NCBI RefSeq assembly: GCF_042477335.2
Contig: NC_091248.1
Coordinates: 121,790,501 to 121,854,500, forward strand
DNA: 64,000 nt
From: Ovis canadensis
Taxonomy: Eukaryota; Chordata; Mammalia; Artiodactyla; Bovidae
Direction: 5' to 3'
Part shown: one piece after another, positions 46,429-58,179 of the stretch
How positions within the stretch are numbered: the first letter of the stretch is position 1
How the letters are laid out: the number at the start of each line of letters is the position of its first letter
Notes under the pieces: model-generated
The model's input: the letters and a program-made list of their open reading frames with translations, nothing else
Databases searched by the model: none
Told to the model about the DNA's origin: nothing
Program-made: the position numbers and the translations under genes

Positions 46429-47879
46429 ACATTTAATGATAAATAAGGAAAAAGAGGAGTGAGACAAAAGAGTTGGGAGAGGAAGTTCAAGGGTGCTTTA
46501 CTGATGCTGGCATTACTTCTTAGCTTTAGAAACAACTAAACATCCTACTTCATGGGATTGTCTTATGAGAAGTCTTATGAAATATGTCTCCTGGAACAGT
46601 CCATCCAAGAATAGATAAGCGAATAATTTAATTGCTTGACCCTCTCACTGATAAATGAGTGAGAGAATACCCCACTCCATGGGGTATTACTTTACCTTAT
46701 AGCCTACCTTATAGGTTATATGCACATCATGGCCGCCAAGGAGTCCAGCGTGACTTTCTCCAGGGGTAAAGGAAACCTTGGCCCAGGAAGCAAGAGGCAT
46801 GCAGAGTTACATGAGATGAGGTGCTATTGTGTTTTACTCAGTGAAGCCAACCAGGTTAACCAGAGTTAGTCACATGGATGGCTGAGATGGGATAAGATCT
46901 TCATCTGGGATGAAGATTCCAGATAGCTCAGACTGAGAGATGTAAGGAAGTGAGAGGGTGATATCTGCCACAAGGGTTAAGTCCTAGGGAACTAAGTCTT
47001 GATTTATCCATGAAACACAATGAATTTAGACAGAGTCTACTATGTTTTCTGACTTTTCTATTGGTATGGACTTTTTTTTGACTACTTTTTTGGCTATTTT
47101 TTTTTATGATTGCTATATTGGTATGGATTCAAAACCTTTATTCTAGCTGTCAAAATAAGAATATGGAATGATTGAGAATGTGACTGAGACTTGTCCATTA
47201 TAGTTTGTATAGAATGTACTTGTGTGTTTAAATATTAAGTTACAATAAGTTAATAAAAACTATATTGATGAATTTATCAATTTAGAGCTTTTTGGAGGAA
47301 TTTGTGTTCATTTTTGTGAATCAGTAGTCCAAACACAGCATCACAATTATCTAGCAGCAAAGAAATTCAGTAAAACTACATGATAATGTATTTACAATGA
47401 TAAGAAAAAGAAAGAAAAAGAAGGAAGGTAAGAAAACTTTCTTATAAAGCAAACTGCCTTTCAGTTAAATTTCTGTGTTCATTATCAAGCTTTTAGTTTT
47501 TAATTGTCTCTGTTATAAATAAATAAAGCTTTTTAGCAACTAAGTTAAAGCTGTTTAACAGTTAAGTTTTTGAAATGTTTCAAGAGTTTGAAGTAGAAAA
47601 ACAAAAACTTGCATAGAACACAAAATTTAGGCTGTTCTTTAAGCATTTTCAGAACACTTTAAAATTAATTTCCCCAATTATCATCATTCATATGAAAATA
47701 TAAATAATAAATAAATGTTGAAGTTAAAAAGAGATACAATTATTTGTAATTAATATTGATGACTTTTTCAATTTTATTCTCTCTTTATGGCAAGGCCTTA
47801 AGAAAATAAGTAATACTATTGTGTGTTCATAGAAGCCTAAAGCTCTATATCTTTCTTCAGGGAAATTTGATACAAAGAG
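46429..47879. other. No recognised gene
   Basis: AT-rich, with a short AAAGAAAAAG-type purine run at 47401-47427. No convincing ORF or repeat family. Confidence 0.5.
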
Positions 47880-48160
47880 ATGAATACTGTTAGTTTTAAT
47901 CCAGTAATTCCAATTTAAAGAATTTATCTGAAGATATAATTATGTGAGCAAGGGTGCCTCATTGTAGTGGTACTTATAGTAGCTAAAAGGTTGGAAACAT
48001 CCAAGGTTTCTACTATTAGAAGATTGATAAAACATGTACTTGTATGGAACATGCATTCAAAAGAATATATTCTTAAAAATCAACCTTTATCATATATGTA
48101 TTGACTTGTAATATTTTTGTTAAATTCACATTAAATGAAAAAATCACTAATGCCATTCAT
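47880..48160 (+). mobile_element. Possible old LINE 3' remnant (plus)
   Basis: The 'atgtgagcaagggtgcctcattgtag ... tagtagctaaaaggttggaaac' order resembles old LINE 3' sequence. Tentative. Confidence 0.4.
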
Positions 48161-48228
48161 ATAACATGCATTTTTGAGAGTAAATTCACATAAAGGAAAT
48201 ATTTTCTTAATCTGAATTTTTATGTCCA

Positions 48229-48327
48229 AGTATTGCCTGGAGAATCCCAGGGATGGGGAGCCTGGTGGGCTGCCATCTATGGGGTCACGCAGAGTCGGAC
48301 ACAACTGAAGTGACTTAGCAGCCGCAT
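48229..48327 (+). mobile_element. 5'-truncated Bov-tA SINE
   Basis: Only the 3' half (ttgcctggagaatcccaggg to gaagtgacttagcagc). No tRNA-like head. Confidence 0.85.
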
Positions 48328-48559
48328 GATGAGCATATTTTAACTATATATTGAAGAAAGAGAAAGTTTTTGAAAGTGTAGTTTTAAAAATAGAAAATCT
48401 ATAATATGAAACAGTTAAATTAAGGTTTATAAACAATCTGATCACGTAGAGGCAAGAAAAATTATGGGCTGGAAAAATTGGGGAATACAAGAATCTGATG
48501 GGTAAATGAAAGAAACTGGAAAAAGGAAATGGTGAAAATACCATGAAATAATACTTAAG

Positions 48560-49500
48560 TGGAGAAATTGGAATATAGAATCACAATTCTCAGAAATAAT
48601 ATCTTCAAAATTTTTTTATTCCTATTTTATCTTTTTCTGTAGTATATATTCGAATTTTTACCATATTCCCATATGTCTTTCAGACTCAGCTCCATTTTTC
48701 ATTACTTTTAATGCTATTGCTTGTTAGTTTATTATTAATCTTCAGATAGGTTCATTGGTCCTGCTTGCTGTTGGGGGCAGTCATCTGTTAAATCCTAGCC
48801 AACGTTTTCTTAATTTAAGATGATACATGTTGCTCTTTCAGAATAGATATTTGATTCTTTTTGTAGACTCTAATACTTCAGTGAAATATTATATTTTTCA
48901 TTTTTGCTATCTTTGTTTCCCATTTCTTCAATATATTTTAGTTATCTGGTAACTTTATTTGTAACCACTATCTGTATTATGTCTGGGACCTCTACTGTCC
49001 ACTGATGTATCTCTTGAGCATTGATCATTTCTTCCTGATTTTCAATGGCTAAATGATACATTGTAGAAGCTATCAATTATATTATACTTCTATGAAAGTG
49101 AAAGTGAAGTCACTCAGTCATGTCCGACTCTTTGAGACCCATGGACTATAGCCCACCAGGCTCCTCCACCCATGGAATTTTCCAGGCAAGACTACTGGAA
49201 TGGGTTGCCATTTCCTTCTCCAGGGAATCTTCCTGACCCAGGGATGGAACCTAGGTCTCCCGCATTGCAGGCAGACACTTTACCGTCTGAGCCACCAGGG
49301 AAGCCCTTATACTTCTATAGAGATTATTTATTTTTTGTGCTTTTCCCCTGAACAATTACATTTGTTGGAGATCACCTTGTTTCTCTTTGGCCTTGATTTT
49401 AGGTTTGTTAATATGGGTCTATTTTATTGTTACTCTTACTCCCTGGATGTCATTTTTGCACCTAGATCAAAATCTTTATGAAGATCTCTCCAGGTTGGCT
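48560..49500 (-). mobile_element. Old LINE-1 3' UTR-like sequence (minus)
   Basis: Antisense old-L1 style sequence (ggctaaatgatacattgtag, aatatgggtctattttattg), cut by the Bov-tA at 49094. Diverged and non-coding. Confidence 0.5.
49082..49318 (-). mobile_element. Bov-tA SINE with 12-bp target-site duplication
   Basis: Full Bov-tA in minus orientation, bounded by perfect repeats ttatacttctat at 49082-49093 and 49307-49318. It carries the gaaagtgaaagtg tail and an intact tRNA-like head at the right. Young. Confidence 0.93.
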
Positions 49501-50334
49501 AGATTATAACTCCAACTTCTTCTAGACATTTTGCAACGTCTGAAATATCTGTTCGGTTATGCTCAGCTCATCTCACCTCTCAGTCCCTCAACAGCTGTTC
49601 CCTGTTAGGTTTTAACATTCATGTGCTTTAGGATTAAGAAATACCTCAAAAAAACTCTTGCACAGATTTTGGGGGCTTCTTATCTACAGATCTTTCCTTT
49701 TCCAAATACCTCCACAACTCAAATCCTAACCCTCTTATACTCCGTATCTCTGTTTTCGAATACTTCCTTCCAATAAGACTGTAGCTTTCTGCTCAGATTC
49801 CATTTATATGGTCATCATTTAGAAAATGCCTCTAGGAACTAGGCCTCTGGGAAAGTGAACTCAACTGGCATGTCCTTTTTCTCAAGGATCACAGGTTATA
49901 CTATTGACTCATTTGAAGCCTAAGTTCACCAACAATTATCTTGATAACTTGCTCAAATAATCATTAAATATTATTAACGAATTTTTCGAAGAATTAATCT
50001 TCAGCATGTAACAAATTTTCGTTGATTTCATTAATGATTAAGGCAGCCTGAAATCCCTTGGAAAGGGTTTGGCAAGAGTATGTATACATAGTTTACGCAA
50101 ATGCCAATCTGTTCCAGTTAATGTTTTTATTCTTACAATGAGGTCTTTATTAGTAGGAAGGTAAAAACTGGGGCAACACAATCCTTAGCCATATTCCAAA
50201 AGAGATGATAATTCCTAAATGTCAGGTCACATACCTAAAAGCCAATATTCAGCAAGCTGACTTGTAGCTATTAATCATGCCCACCATGTGATAACATTTC
50301 ATTGTCTGAAGAGTGAGTAATTAGCTACTTTATA
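49501..50334. other. No recognised gene
   Basis: Spacer; nothing supportable. Confidence 0.5.
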
Positions 50335-50690
50335 CTGAGTTGTGTCCCTTCAAAGTTAACATATAGAAACCAGGGCCCTGGAGTACACATAAATGTGACT
50401 TTTCAGAGATAAGATTTATGGAGGTAGTTATATTAATGTGAGGTATTTATAGTGGCCCTAATTCGAAGTGACCAATGTCCTTGAAAGGAGAGAGAATATA
50501 GACATAAACAGAGGGAAGACCTTGTGAAGACAAAGGGAGAAGACAGTCACCCAGAAATCAGGAAGAGTGGCCTCAGAAGAACCAAACCTGTCAACACCTT
50601 TGTCTTTGCCTACAAAACCCTAGGATTGTGAGAAAATAAACTTCTATTATTTATGTGGGGGTTAGGTTTTGGAAATCCTAGAAAACTAGG
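50335..50690 (+). mobile_element. MLT1-like LTR (ERVL-MaLR)
   Basis: Solitary old LTR. Blocks in order: gagttgtgtcccttcaaag near the start, ggccctaattcgaagtgacc, agaggaaagacc-like 'agagggaagaccttgtgaag', ggagaagacagtcacc, and gattgtgagaaaataaacttc carrying an AATAAA. No internal retroviral sequence adjoins. Confidence 0.7.
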
Positions 50691-50848
50691 CCATTAGCTC
50701 AGAGTTACAAGACTCAAATGAATGTTAGCAGAGAACCTAAGGACATCCTACTGTTGGCTTTAAATCATCTCTAGATTACTTATAACATCTACTTGCAAGA
50801 CTGTGTTTGACCTGGCTCACCCCGCTCATTGTGTATTCATAGAATAGA

Positions 50849-51109
50849 GTGTTTCTGGAAAATAGTGAGAGGCACTTATTAAGCATCACAGCTGTCGGAG
50901 GTACTGATAACAGGCATTACACACGAAGATATGGTGCCAGACTGTCTGACCAAAAAACTTCAGAGGAAGAGCTGAGCAATGAGACGGATACAGGTGGCTC
51001 CGAAAGGCTGCAGCATCTTCCTGGGACTATAGAGGACCATGCGCATGCGTATGGATGCCTGCATGTCCAGGACTCGGATAACTACAAGGAAAAAGCGAGA
51101 AGGTTCTGA
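50849..51109 (+). other. 86-codon ORF of unknown nature
   Basis: ATG-initiated frame ending TGA, polar and acidic in the middle (KTSEEELSNETDTGGSE), with more CpG than its surroundings and no recognised domain, signal peptide or membrane segment. It lies about 160 bp after the MLT1-like LTR. An NRF1-like palindrome tgcgcatgcgt lies within it at 51040-51050. It could be a decayed exon, a retrocopy piece or chance. Confidence 0.2.
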
Positions 51110-51367
51110 ACTCTCACCCTCTACCTGACCTTAGGGGTCTGTACAAGTACAAGAAGTGAAGACTTGTGTGGGGAGATGAACTGCCCGCCTGAGCACTGAT
51201 TTTGCTCTCCTGGTGGCCCTTCTGCTTTCCTGGTTGCTCCTGCTCATTTCCCTTATCTAAAAACACTGGCATTTTTCAGGGTTGATTCTTCATATCTATT
51301 TTCTATCTACTTTCTATGGACCTCATCTGTCTCAGTGATTACAACACATTATATACGCTTGTGCTGT

Positions 51368-51576
51368 TGCGCTTTGTCGCTCAGTTGTGTCCAATTCTTT
51401 GCGACCCCATGGACTGTATGTAGCCTGCCAGGCTCCTCTGTCCATGATTCTCCAGGCAAGAATATTGAAGTGGGTTGCCATGCCCTCCCCCAGGGGATCT
51501 TCCCAAGCCAGGGATCAAACCTAGGTCTTCTGCATTGCAGGTGATTTCTTTACTGTCTGAGCCACCAGGGAAGCCC
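51368..51576 (-). mobile_element. Bov-tA SINE
   Basis: Minus-orientation Bov-tA with head at the right (reverse of gggcttccctggtggctcag). The flanks acattatata and cattacatat may be a diverged target-site duplication. Confidence 0.9.
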
Positions 51577-52143
51577 ATTACATATGCTGCTAACCCATAA
51601 ATTAATATCTCAATCCAGTTCTCTTCCCAAAATGCAGTGGTCCAGAACAGATGTTTGCCTGCTGCACACCAGCCTGAAACAGTAGTGCCTGATGACTTTC
51701 TATCTCAAGAGAGTAAGTCCAGTATTCTTAAAGTCACAAACTTGCCTTAACTATAAGAGAATAGAGTTCAATCTTCATGAGTTTCTGAGTAAAAACAATT
51801 ATTTGTAATGGAAGATTTTGGTAGTTCATTTCATAATAACACTTTTCAGCAGACAAAGATCGTACACTCTCCAGGGAGGATTTGGTCCTTTGAGGTGCTG
51901 TCTTAACAAGCTCCATGGGGTCCACAAGTATCACATCATGACATTTAAATCATTCCAAAAGAGGGTATGGAGGAAAGCATGACTTGAAGATCAAATACAT
52001 AATAAGTCTAATTACTTGGAGATTGTTCTATGTGACATAATCCATAATATATGACTTAGACTTGTTAAATTTTCATACCAAGATCCCTCTGAGTAGGATT
52101 ACCCCAGCCATTCTCCTGAGTTCTTATTTCTCTGCTTAAGTAG

Positions 52144-52145
<2 letters not shown>
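51577..52145. other. No recognised gene
   Basis: Spacer. The 66-codon minus frame at 51934-51734 has no domain. Confidence 0.5.

Positions 52146-52181
<36 letters not shown>
52146..52181. repeat. (AC)18 microsatellite
   Basis: Thirty-six uninterrupted bases of AC repeat; probably polymorphic. Confidence 0.97.
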
Positions 52182-52564
52182 ATGGATGGCAAACCTGGAG
52201 AGCAAAGCGGGGAGGGGTAGGTTTTGCTCTACTCTGTAGGGAAGACATAGAATAGTGAGAAGACGCCTAGTAATTTGTTCCCTGGGCTCGACAGGAATGT
52301 CTCTGGGGAATGGGCTGGTTTTAGGTGATCAGACTCTAAAACCCTCACACCTCAAAGCTCCCGAGCACCCTGAGTCCTATCCTTCCATCAGGACAGAAAA
52401 GGTGTCTGGGACTCCCCATCCACTGCACTCACTCCAGGGAGCAGATGACTCAGCTCCAGCCATTCCCATCTCTGTGAGTTTTCCTCTACATTCAAGCCCA
52501 AGTTGAGGAAAAGATCAGAGGTAATACCAGTCCACAGTTGCACAAATAATTATTTATATACTAG
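52182..52564. other. No recognised gene
   Basis: GC-richer than neighbours. The 83-codon + frame at 52255-52506 has no recognisable motif. Confidence 0.4.
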
Positions 52565-52743
52565 TCAATGGTTTGATCCTGGGTCGGGAAGATTCCCCTG
52601 GAGAAGGAAATGGTAACCCACTCCAGTATTCTTGCCTGGAGAATCCCATGGACGGAGAAGCCTGGTAGGCTACAGTCCACAGGGTCGCAAAGAGTCGGAC
52701 ACGACTGAGTGACTTCACTTTCACTTTTCACTTTCAATGGTTT
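52565..52743 (+). mobile_element. 5'-truncated Bov-tA with 10-bp duplication
   Basis: The SINE begins within the B-box region (gatcctgggtcgggaag) and runs to the cactttcactttt tail. Perfect direct repeats tcaatggttt lie at 52565-52574 and 52734-52743, so the truncation happened at insertion, not afterwards. Confidence 0.9.
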
Positions 52744-53199
52744 ACAGATGAGGACAGAAGGCTGGCAGAAATCATCAGGTTTAGGAAGACAAAAATGGCG
52801 CTTTTGTGAAGACCCCTTTCTTGCTCTGTGCTGGGGTCTCAGAGTCACATCTGATACCCACACTGTCTAACCATAGGTTCCTCATTCCTCTGACTAGTCC
52901 CTCCCAGGTCACAGGGTTCTAGCTGTATTCTCCAGGGTTGGTGGTTCCGATCCCAGGGAAACCCTTAATCGGATCCTAGAGTGGGATTATGTGGCTCCAC
53001 TGTCACTTATGTTTAGAGGAAAGTATTTGCTGTTGGAAATATGGTAGAACATTCTGCTATGAAAGCTGTTTCTCCATTTCACCTCTGTTCTGTATCTGGC
53101 ATCATGTTCAGTAAAAACATTTGCTTTATAAAAACTTTAAAAATTTAAATGCCGCCTTCTCTTTTTCTTAATCACTTTTAAGAAATGGTTGTTAAAAGT
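52744..53199. other. No recognised gene
   Basis: Spacer; nothing supportable. Confidence 0.5.
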
Positions 53200-54910
53200 A
53201 TTAACCTAAATGAAAATGTGTTGTTCTTAAATTTAGAAATCCAAGAAGAAAAGGAAATCCAGTCAGAATGTATACTATTGATATGAGACAATCTTCTTTT
53301 GGATTCTGTTTAAGAAATATTGCTACTCTTAGATCCTCTAATTTACATTCTGGAAGATTTGCTTGTATCTTTTATGCTTAGTTCTAAAACCTACCTGGAA
53401 TTTATTTTCTGTATTACATATGGTAAGGTTCATGTCTTAGTTTTCTTCCTCATGGGTAGCCATCCTACTCAGCACTGTTTATTGAAAATACCAGTGCCAC
53501 CTTTCTCTTAGATCAAGCGTGTATGTGTGTGTGCTTATGTGCATGTATTTCTGAATTTCTGAGTTAACCAAGCTGTTTTGTTGGCTTATTTGTTCACCCT
53601 TGCCTCAATACCACTTTGACTAATAGTTGTAGTTTTATAGTACATGATTATAATCAATAAATTCCTTTTATTTCATTTTTTATTCTCAGATATTTTGGCT
53701 ATCCTTGATCTTTGACATTTTTGTATACAAAATTTAGAATAAGATTATTAATTTCCACAAATAAAGAAAATTTCCTAGAATTCTGATTTTGATTTCATTG
53801 AAAGTATAAATGAATTTGGAAAAGTTTAGAATCTGTACAAATTTTCCAATTTTTAAACATCCATGTATTTTCATTTTTTGCATTGACTTTTAATCCAATA
53901 TTTATAATTACACTTAATTTCAACAGTTCATCTATAGTTTTTTTCTTCATACACAATTTGTATTTTGTATTTTCCATTTTAATGTGCCCTTTATTATTCT
54001 TTTTGCCTGTTGCTGACTAGTTATGAGTCAATGTTAAATAGAAGTGTTTTCAGTGAAGCATATTAGATTTATTTTCTAACTCATAAAAGCTTTTTATCAT
54101 TTTACCATTAAATATAATTTTTCTGTGAGTTTTGGAGATATTTTTCTCAGATTAAAGATGTTTCTTCCTATCTGATGTTTGCTAAGTCTTTGTAGGGAAT
54201 AGATTCTGAATGTTATCATTTTGGTGGATTTACGTTTTCATTATGTTCTGTAGTAGCTCCTGTGTGTCTTAAATGCTTTGAAGTTATCTCAGTATTGCAA
54301 CTACTGGACTCTATCGGGCTCAAACATGTTTTTCCATTATTTGAGCTTTAACCTTGGTCTGTGTGTGAGAGAGACAGAGAGAGACAGAGACAAGGACAAT
54401 GACAGAGAGTTTGTATGTTTGTATTTACGTATAGGTAGTTTAGGTATGACTCTTGAAAGGATTTTGTGACTGGATTTTCTTTTCTCCTTTTATTATGATT
54501 AACTATATCTTTTAATGGAGAAGGAAATGGCAACCCACTCCAGTATTCTTGCCTGTAAAATCCCATGGATGGAGGAGCCTGGCAGGCTATAGTCCATGAG
54601 GTCATAAGGAGTCAGACATGACTGGGTGACTTCGCCTTCATCTATCTTTTAATGTCTTCCATTTATGCATAATGTTTTATTTATATACATAGATTGATTA
54701 CTATCAGCTTAAACTGTGTTTTCTGTTCATTATAAATTTATTTGTTCCTTTATTTCTCCTTTTCTTCCTTCTGCCTGCTGTGGATTCATAATGCTTTTAC
54801 TTTCTTTTCATTTGTCTTGTAATTTGGGGATCCATAGATTTTATGTAATACCTTTTAAAAATGATTCCCATTAATTGATAGTATCTAAATATAATCAAGT
54901 ACTCTAACAA
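53200..54910 (-). mobile_element. Old LINE-1 ORF2 fragment (minus)
   Basis: Long T-rich antisense L1: 'cattttggtggatttacg', 'ggctatccttgatctttgac' and 'ccctttattattctttttgcc' are in ORF2-antisense order. Diverged and frame-broken. Interrupted by a Bov-tA and by a GAGACA-rich run at 54365-54410. Confidence 0.65.
54506..54654 (+). mobile_element. 5'-truncated Bov-tA with 12-bp duplication
   Basis: Body and tail only (gagaaggaaatggcaaccc to gggtgacttcgccttcat), flanked by perfect repeats tatcttttaatg at 54506-54517 and 54643-54654. The head was absent at insertion. Confidence 0.92.
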
Positions 54911-57041
54911 ATTTCAAGTGTTCAAGATTCAATTCTTATCAAGAATATTAATATTAACTTTCTCTATCTAATGTCCTTTTCTCTGTTTACTCATTTTCAG
55001 AAATGTAATGTCCCCTTTTAAAATGCCAAATCATCATTTTATAATCTATAGGTTACAAAACTAATCAATATCATTTTTTCAAATTATAAATGCTTTGAAA
55101 AAACTAGGTAGAGGGGATAGATGGTAACCTGGCATCTTTCACAGAAGAAATGTGCAATTGAATTATAGTTATAAAATGTATAAAACATGATGATAAGAGT
55201 AAAAAGAAATCTAAGAGGATAATTAAGACTCTTGAGATAGGTTGATAGACTGCAACATTGATTGAATAGAAATTCCAGAAGGTCAATACACAGTGAAACG
55301 CAGAGCATGAAGAAAGGACAACAGTCAAAGAGGTGATTGTTAAGAATTTACATGTTTTTGAGAATTTATTTTTTATTTATCCTATTCTGTTCTCTGAGGA
55401 CATTTTTTCTAAAGATTATATCACCTTCAGTTATGAAAAACTGCTTGAGTGTACATTTATGTTTATGTATTGCAATCATTAAGTATAATAAGTATTTGCA
55501 GTTTAAGGACTTAGGTCTATTTTTAATGCTGGAATGTTTATGGTGAAATCTCTTCAAATACTATTTCTTCACCATTTTCTTCATTCTTTTTTGCTCTGGA
55601 AACTTTATCTTTTCTAAGTGCAGCCTGTCATCTATTATTCATGTCTCTAAACTCCACTTTCAAAGTATTACCCCTCTTTCTGTATTCAAGTCTGAGTGGA
55701 TTCTTAATGTGACCTTGCAAGACTCTATTTTCCTCCTTAACATTAGGTTTGGAAATCATTTTCTTTATCGATTTTTAAAAATTATATGGCTATATTTCTT
55801 ATTTCAGAGGTCCATAGTTGATCTGCTTTTACACACTGATTGTGTTTTCCTGCCTTCCTTATTTATTTTTAACTTATTAAACATTTGAATAAATAGCATA
55901 CCCTTTATTAATGTACTGAACATCTTAACCATCCTTAATTATATCAGAGTTTTATGAAGATTCTTCTATAAAGTTAGTTTCATCTTGAATAAATCAAATT
56001 TCAATCATTTGCCTTGTTTTCCTCTTTAGCATGAAATTTTTTGGTATGCTTTTTAGGCACATATTTTGAGTAAAAGTCTTTTTGTTTTTGCCAGTATTTT
56101 TATTTTGATTTGGTCTTTCCACCTTTTCTTTCTTCCTCTCTTGTGGTTTTACGCTTTTTTTGCTCTTCAGATGACTTCATGGGCCCTTTACATAGAATCA
56201 GGTCCTACATAATAGTGTCTCAGGCGCTAATGATCTAGTGCCAGAGCCAGCAAGCATACTGGCTTCCTTAGAATCACTGTATCTAGCAGCCCAACAGCAG
56301 TGTGTTTTGTTTTGCTTTGTTTTTATCTCATTTTATGGGCCCAACCCAAGCCTGTAGTTTCAATCAACCATATTCATACCCCATATCCCAAAACCTATCC
56401 TGACCACATACCAGCTGAGTTCCAGGTATGATTCTCTGATTTCATATTTGGACCATATCGTGTTTCTGATTAATTTGTTTGAAGAATTGTCTCGCTTTAA
56501 ACTCTGGTTGTGTATTTGGAGGGTTTCATTTTATTTTTTATTTCTATGTGTTTGAAGTACAGGAGAACCTAAGAACTCATCTTAAGGATGAATATTTACT
56601 TTCTCCTTAATAAAATATAAATCAATAGTTTAAGTATACTGATAAAATTGTTCAGCATCATTAAACTTCATTTTCTGTGAGAAAATAGAGATTAGTGAAA
56701 ATAGTGGTAAATGAAACAATCTGCCGCTATCTTCTCATTAGCTTCAGCTAACGAATTTTAAGAAATGACAAATATTTTATTTTTTGAAAAGAAGACAGAG
56801 ATCCCAATTTTTATGCAAAATCTACTAATTTTAAAAATTGATCAATAACTAAAATTTTTAAAATGTCAATAAAAAGCAAACTGTCTAATCAATATCACAG
56901 GACTTTGGGCTGATTGGATCCAGGAATTACTGATTTGTGACCTCTCACTTTGTATGAGCATATCAACTTTTTTCCTTCTCTGCCCCTCAGCTCTAAAATT
57001 TCTGTCCCAAGTGCAGCATTTTATTTATCTGTCAAAAGAGC
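54911..57041. other. AT-rich region upstream of third OR
   Basis: No recognised gene. Frames at 55084-55557 and 56950-57297 have no domain or are out of frame with the OR. The 55560-56100 part may be old L1 3' sequence, too diverged to call. Confidence 0.45.
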
Positions 57042-57962
57042 ATGGGAAGCAATCAGACATGGATCTCAGAAGTCATCCTGCTGGGATTCCAAGTTGACCC
57101 AGAACTTGAAGTTTTCCTCTTTGGCCTCTTCTCGTTATTCTACAGCCTCATGCTGCTGGGGAACTCGGTCATCCTGGGGCTCATCTGCCTGGACCCCAGA
57201 CTGCACACCCCCATGTACTTCTTCCTGTCACACCTGGCCATCGCCTACATGGCCTATGCCTCAAGCACTGTCCCTAAGATGCTGGCGAATCTTATAATGC
57301 AGAAGAAAACCATCTCTTTTGCTCCATGCATACTTCAGACGTTTCTGTATCTGGCATTTGCCGTCACAGAGTGTCTGATTCTGGTGGTGATGTCCTACGA
57401 TCGGTACATGGCCGTCTGCCACCCCCTGTACTACTCGGTCATCATGAGCTGGAGAGTGTGCACAGTCCTGGCTGCCACGTGCTGGATTTTCAGCTTCCTC
57501 TTGGCTCTGGTCCACATTTCTCTCATTCTGAGGCTACCCTTCTGTGGGCCACAAAAAATAAACCACTTTTTCTGTCAGATCATATCAGTATTCAGATTGG
57601 CCTGTGCCGACACCAGGCTCAACCAAATCGTCCTCTCTGTCGGCTGGGTGTTTGTCTTAGTCGGGCCCCTCTGCCTGGTGCTGGGCTCCTGCGCGCGCAT
57701 CCTGGCCGCAGTCCTGAGGATCCAGCCCGCCGAGATCCAGCCCACCTGCTCCTCCCACCTCTGCGTGGTCCGGCTCTTCTTCGGCACTGCCGTCCTCGTG
57801 TACTTGGCGCCCAAGTCCAGCCATCCTCAGGAACAAAGGAAGATTCTGTCACTGTTGTAGAGCCTTTTCAACCCTATGCTGAATCCTTTAATCTACAGTT
57901 TGAGGAGTGCAGAGGTGAAGGGTGCCCTGAGGAGATTTCTGGAGAAGAGGAGATCATTGTGA
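57042..57962 (+). pseudogene. OR2A12-like: Olfactory receptor pseudogene, OR2A12-like
   Basis: Reads as a class II receptor from ATG (MGSNQT, N-glycosylation site at N4) through GN 40-41, LHTPMYFFL 54-62, Cys96, DRY 120-122, and loop-2 cysteines 168, 178 and 188. Two lesions follow. After residue 231 the KAFS part of the KAFSTCSSH motif at the end of the third inner loop is gone: a net loss of four codons, in frame. Codon 273 in TM7 is TAG (57858-57860) where the paralogues have TAC or CAT, so NPxxY and the C-tail are cut off. Past the TAG the same frame stays open through NPLIYSL to a natural TGA at 57960-57962, so there is no frameshift. Closest to human OR2A12 by memory. A recent loss, possibly still polymorphic. 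Confidence 0.92.
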
Positions 57963-58086
57963 GAGACGGTTTGAAGTGTGGTGTGTGAGCCTGTCTTCAT
58001 GACTCTGAAACCTTGAATGTCTTTTTGAGTCCTTTAATTTCACAAACCCTGTACTCTCTATCTTTGGAATTCTTATAAAATGAAAA

Positions 58087-58092
58087 AATAAA
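58087..58092 (+). promoter_or_regulatory. Candidate relic poly(A) signal after third OR
   Basis: AATAAA 125 bp after the ancestral stop codon; plausible former 3' UTR signal. Confidence 0.35.
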
Positions 58093-58179
58093 TACCTTTA
58101 CTGTTTAAGCTCTTGATAGTAGCTCTGAGTTAAACATTGCAAAATAGAAAACACAGTCTAATCCTATTCATGAATACAA

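Noticed and set aside
46014-46436. 140-codon + strand ORF with repeated 'RDQTQVS' peptides, suggesting a repeat protein
   Set aside because: It is the antisense translation of two tandem Bov-tA SINEs.
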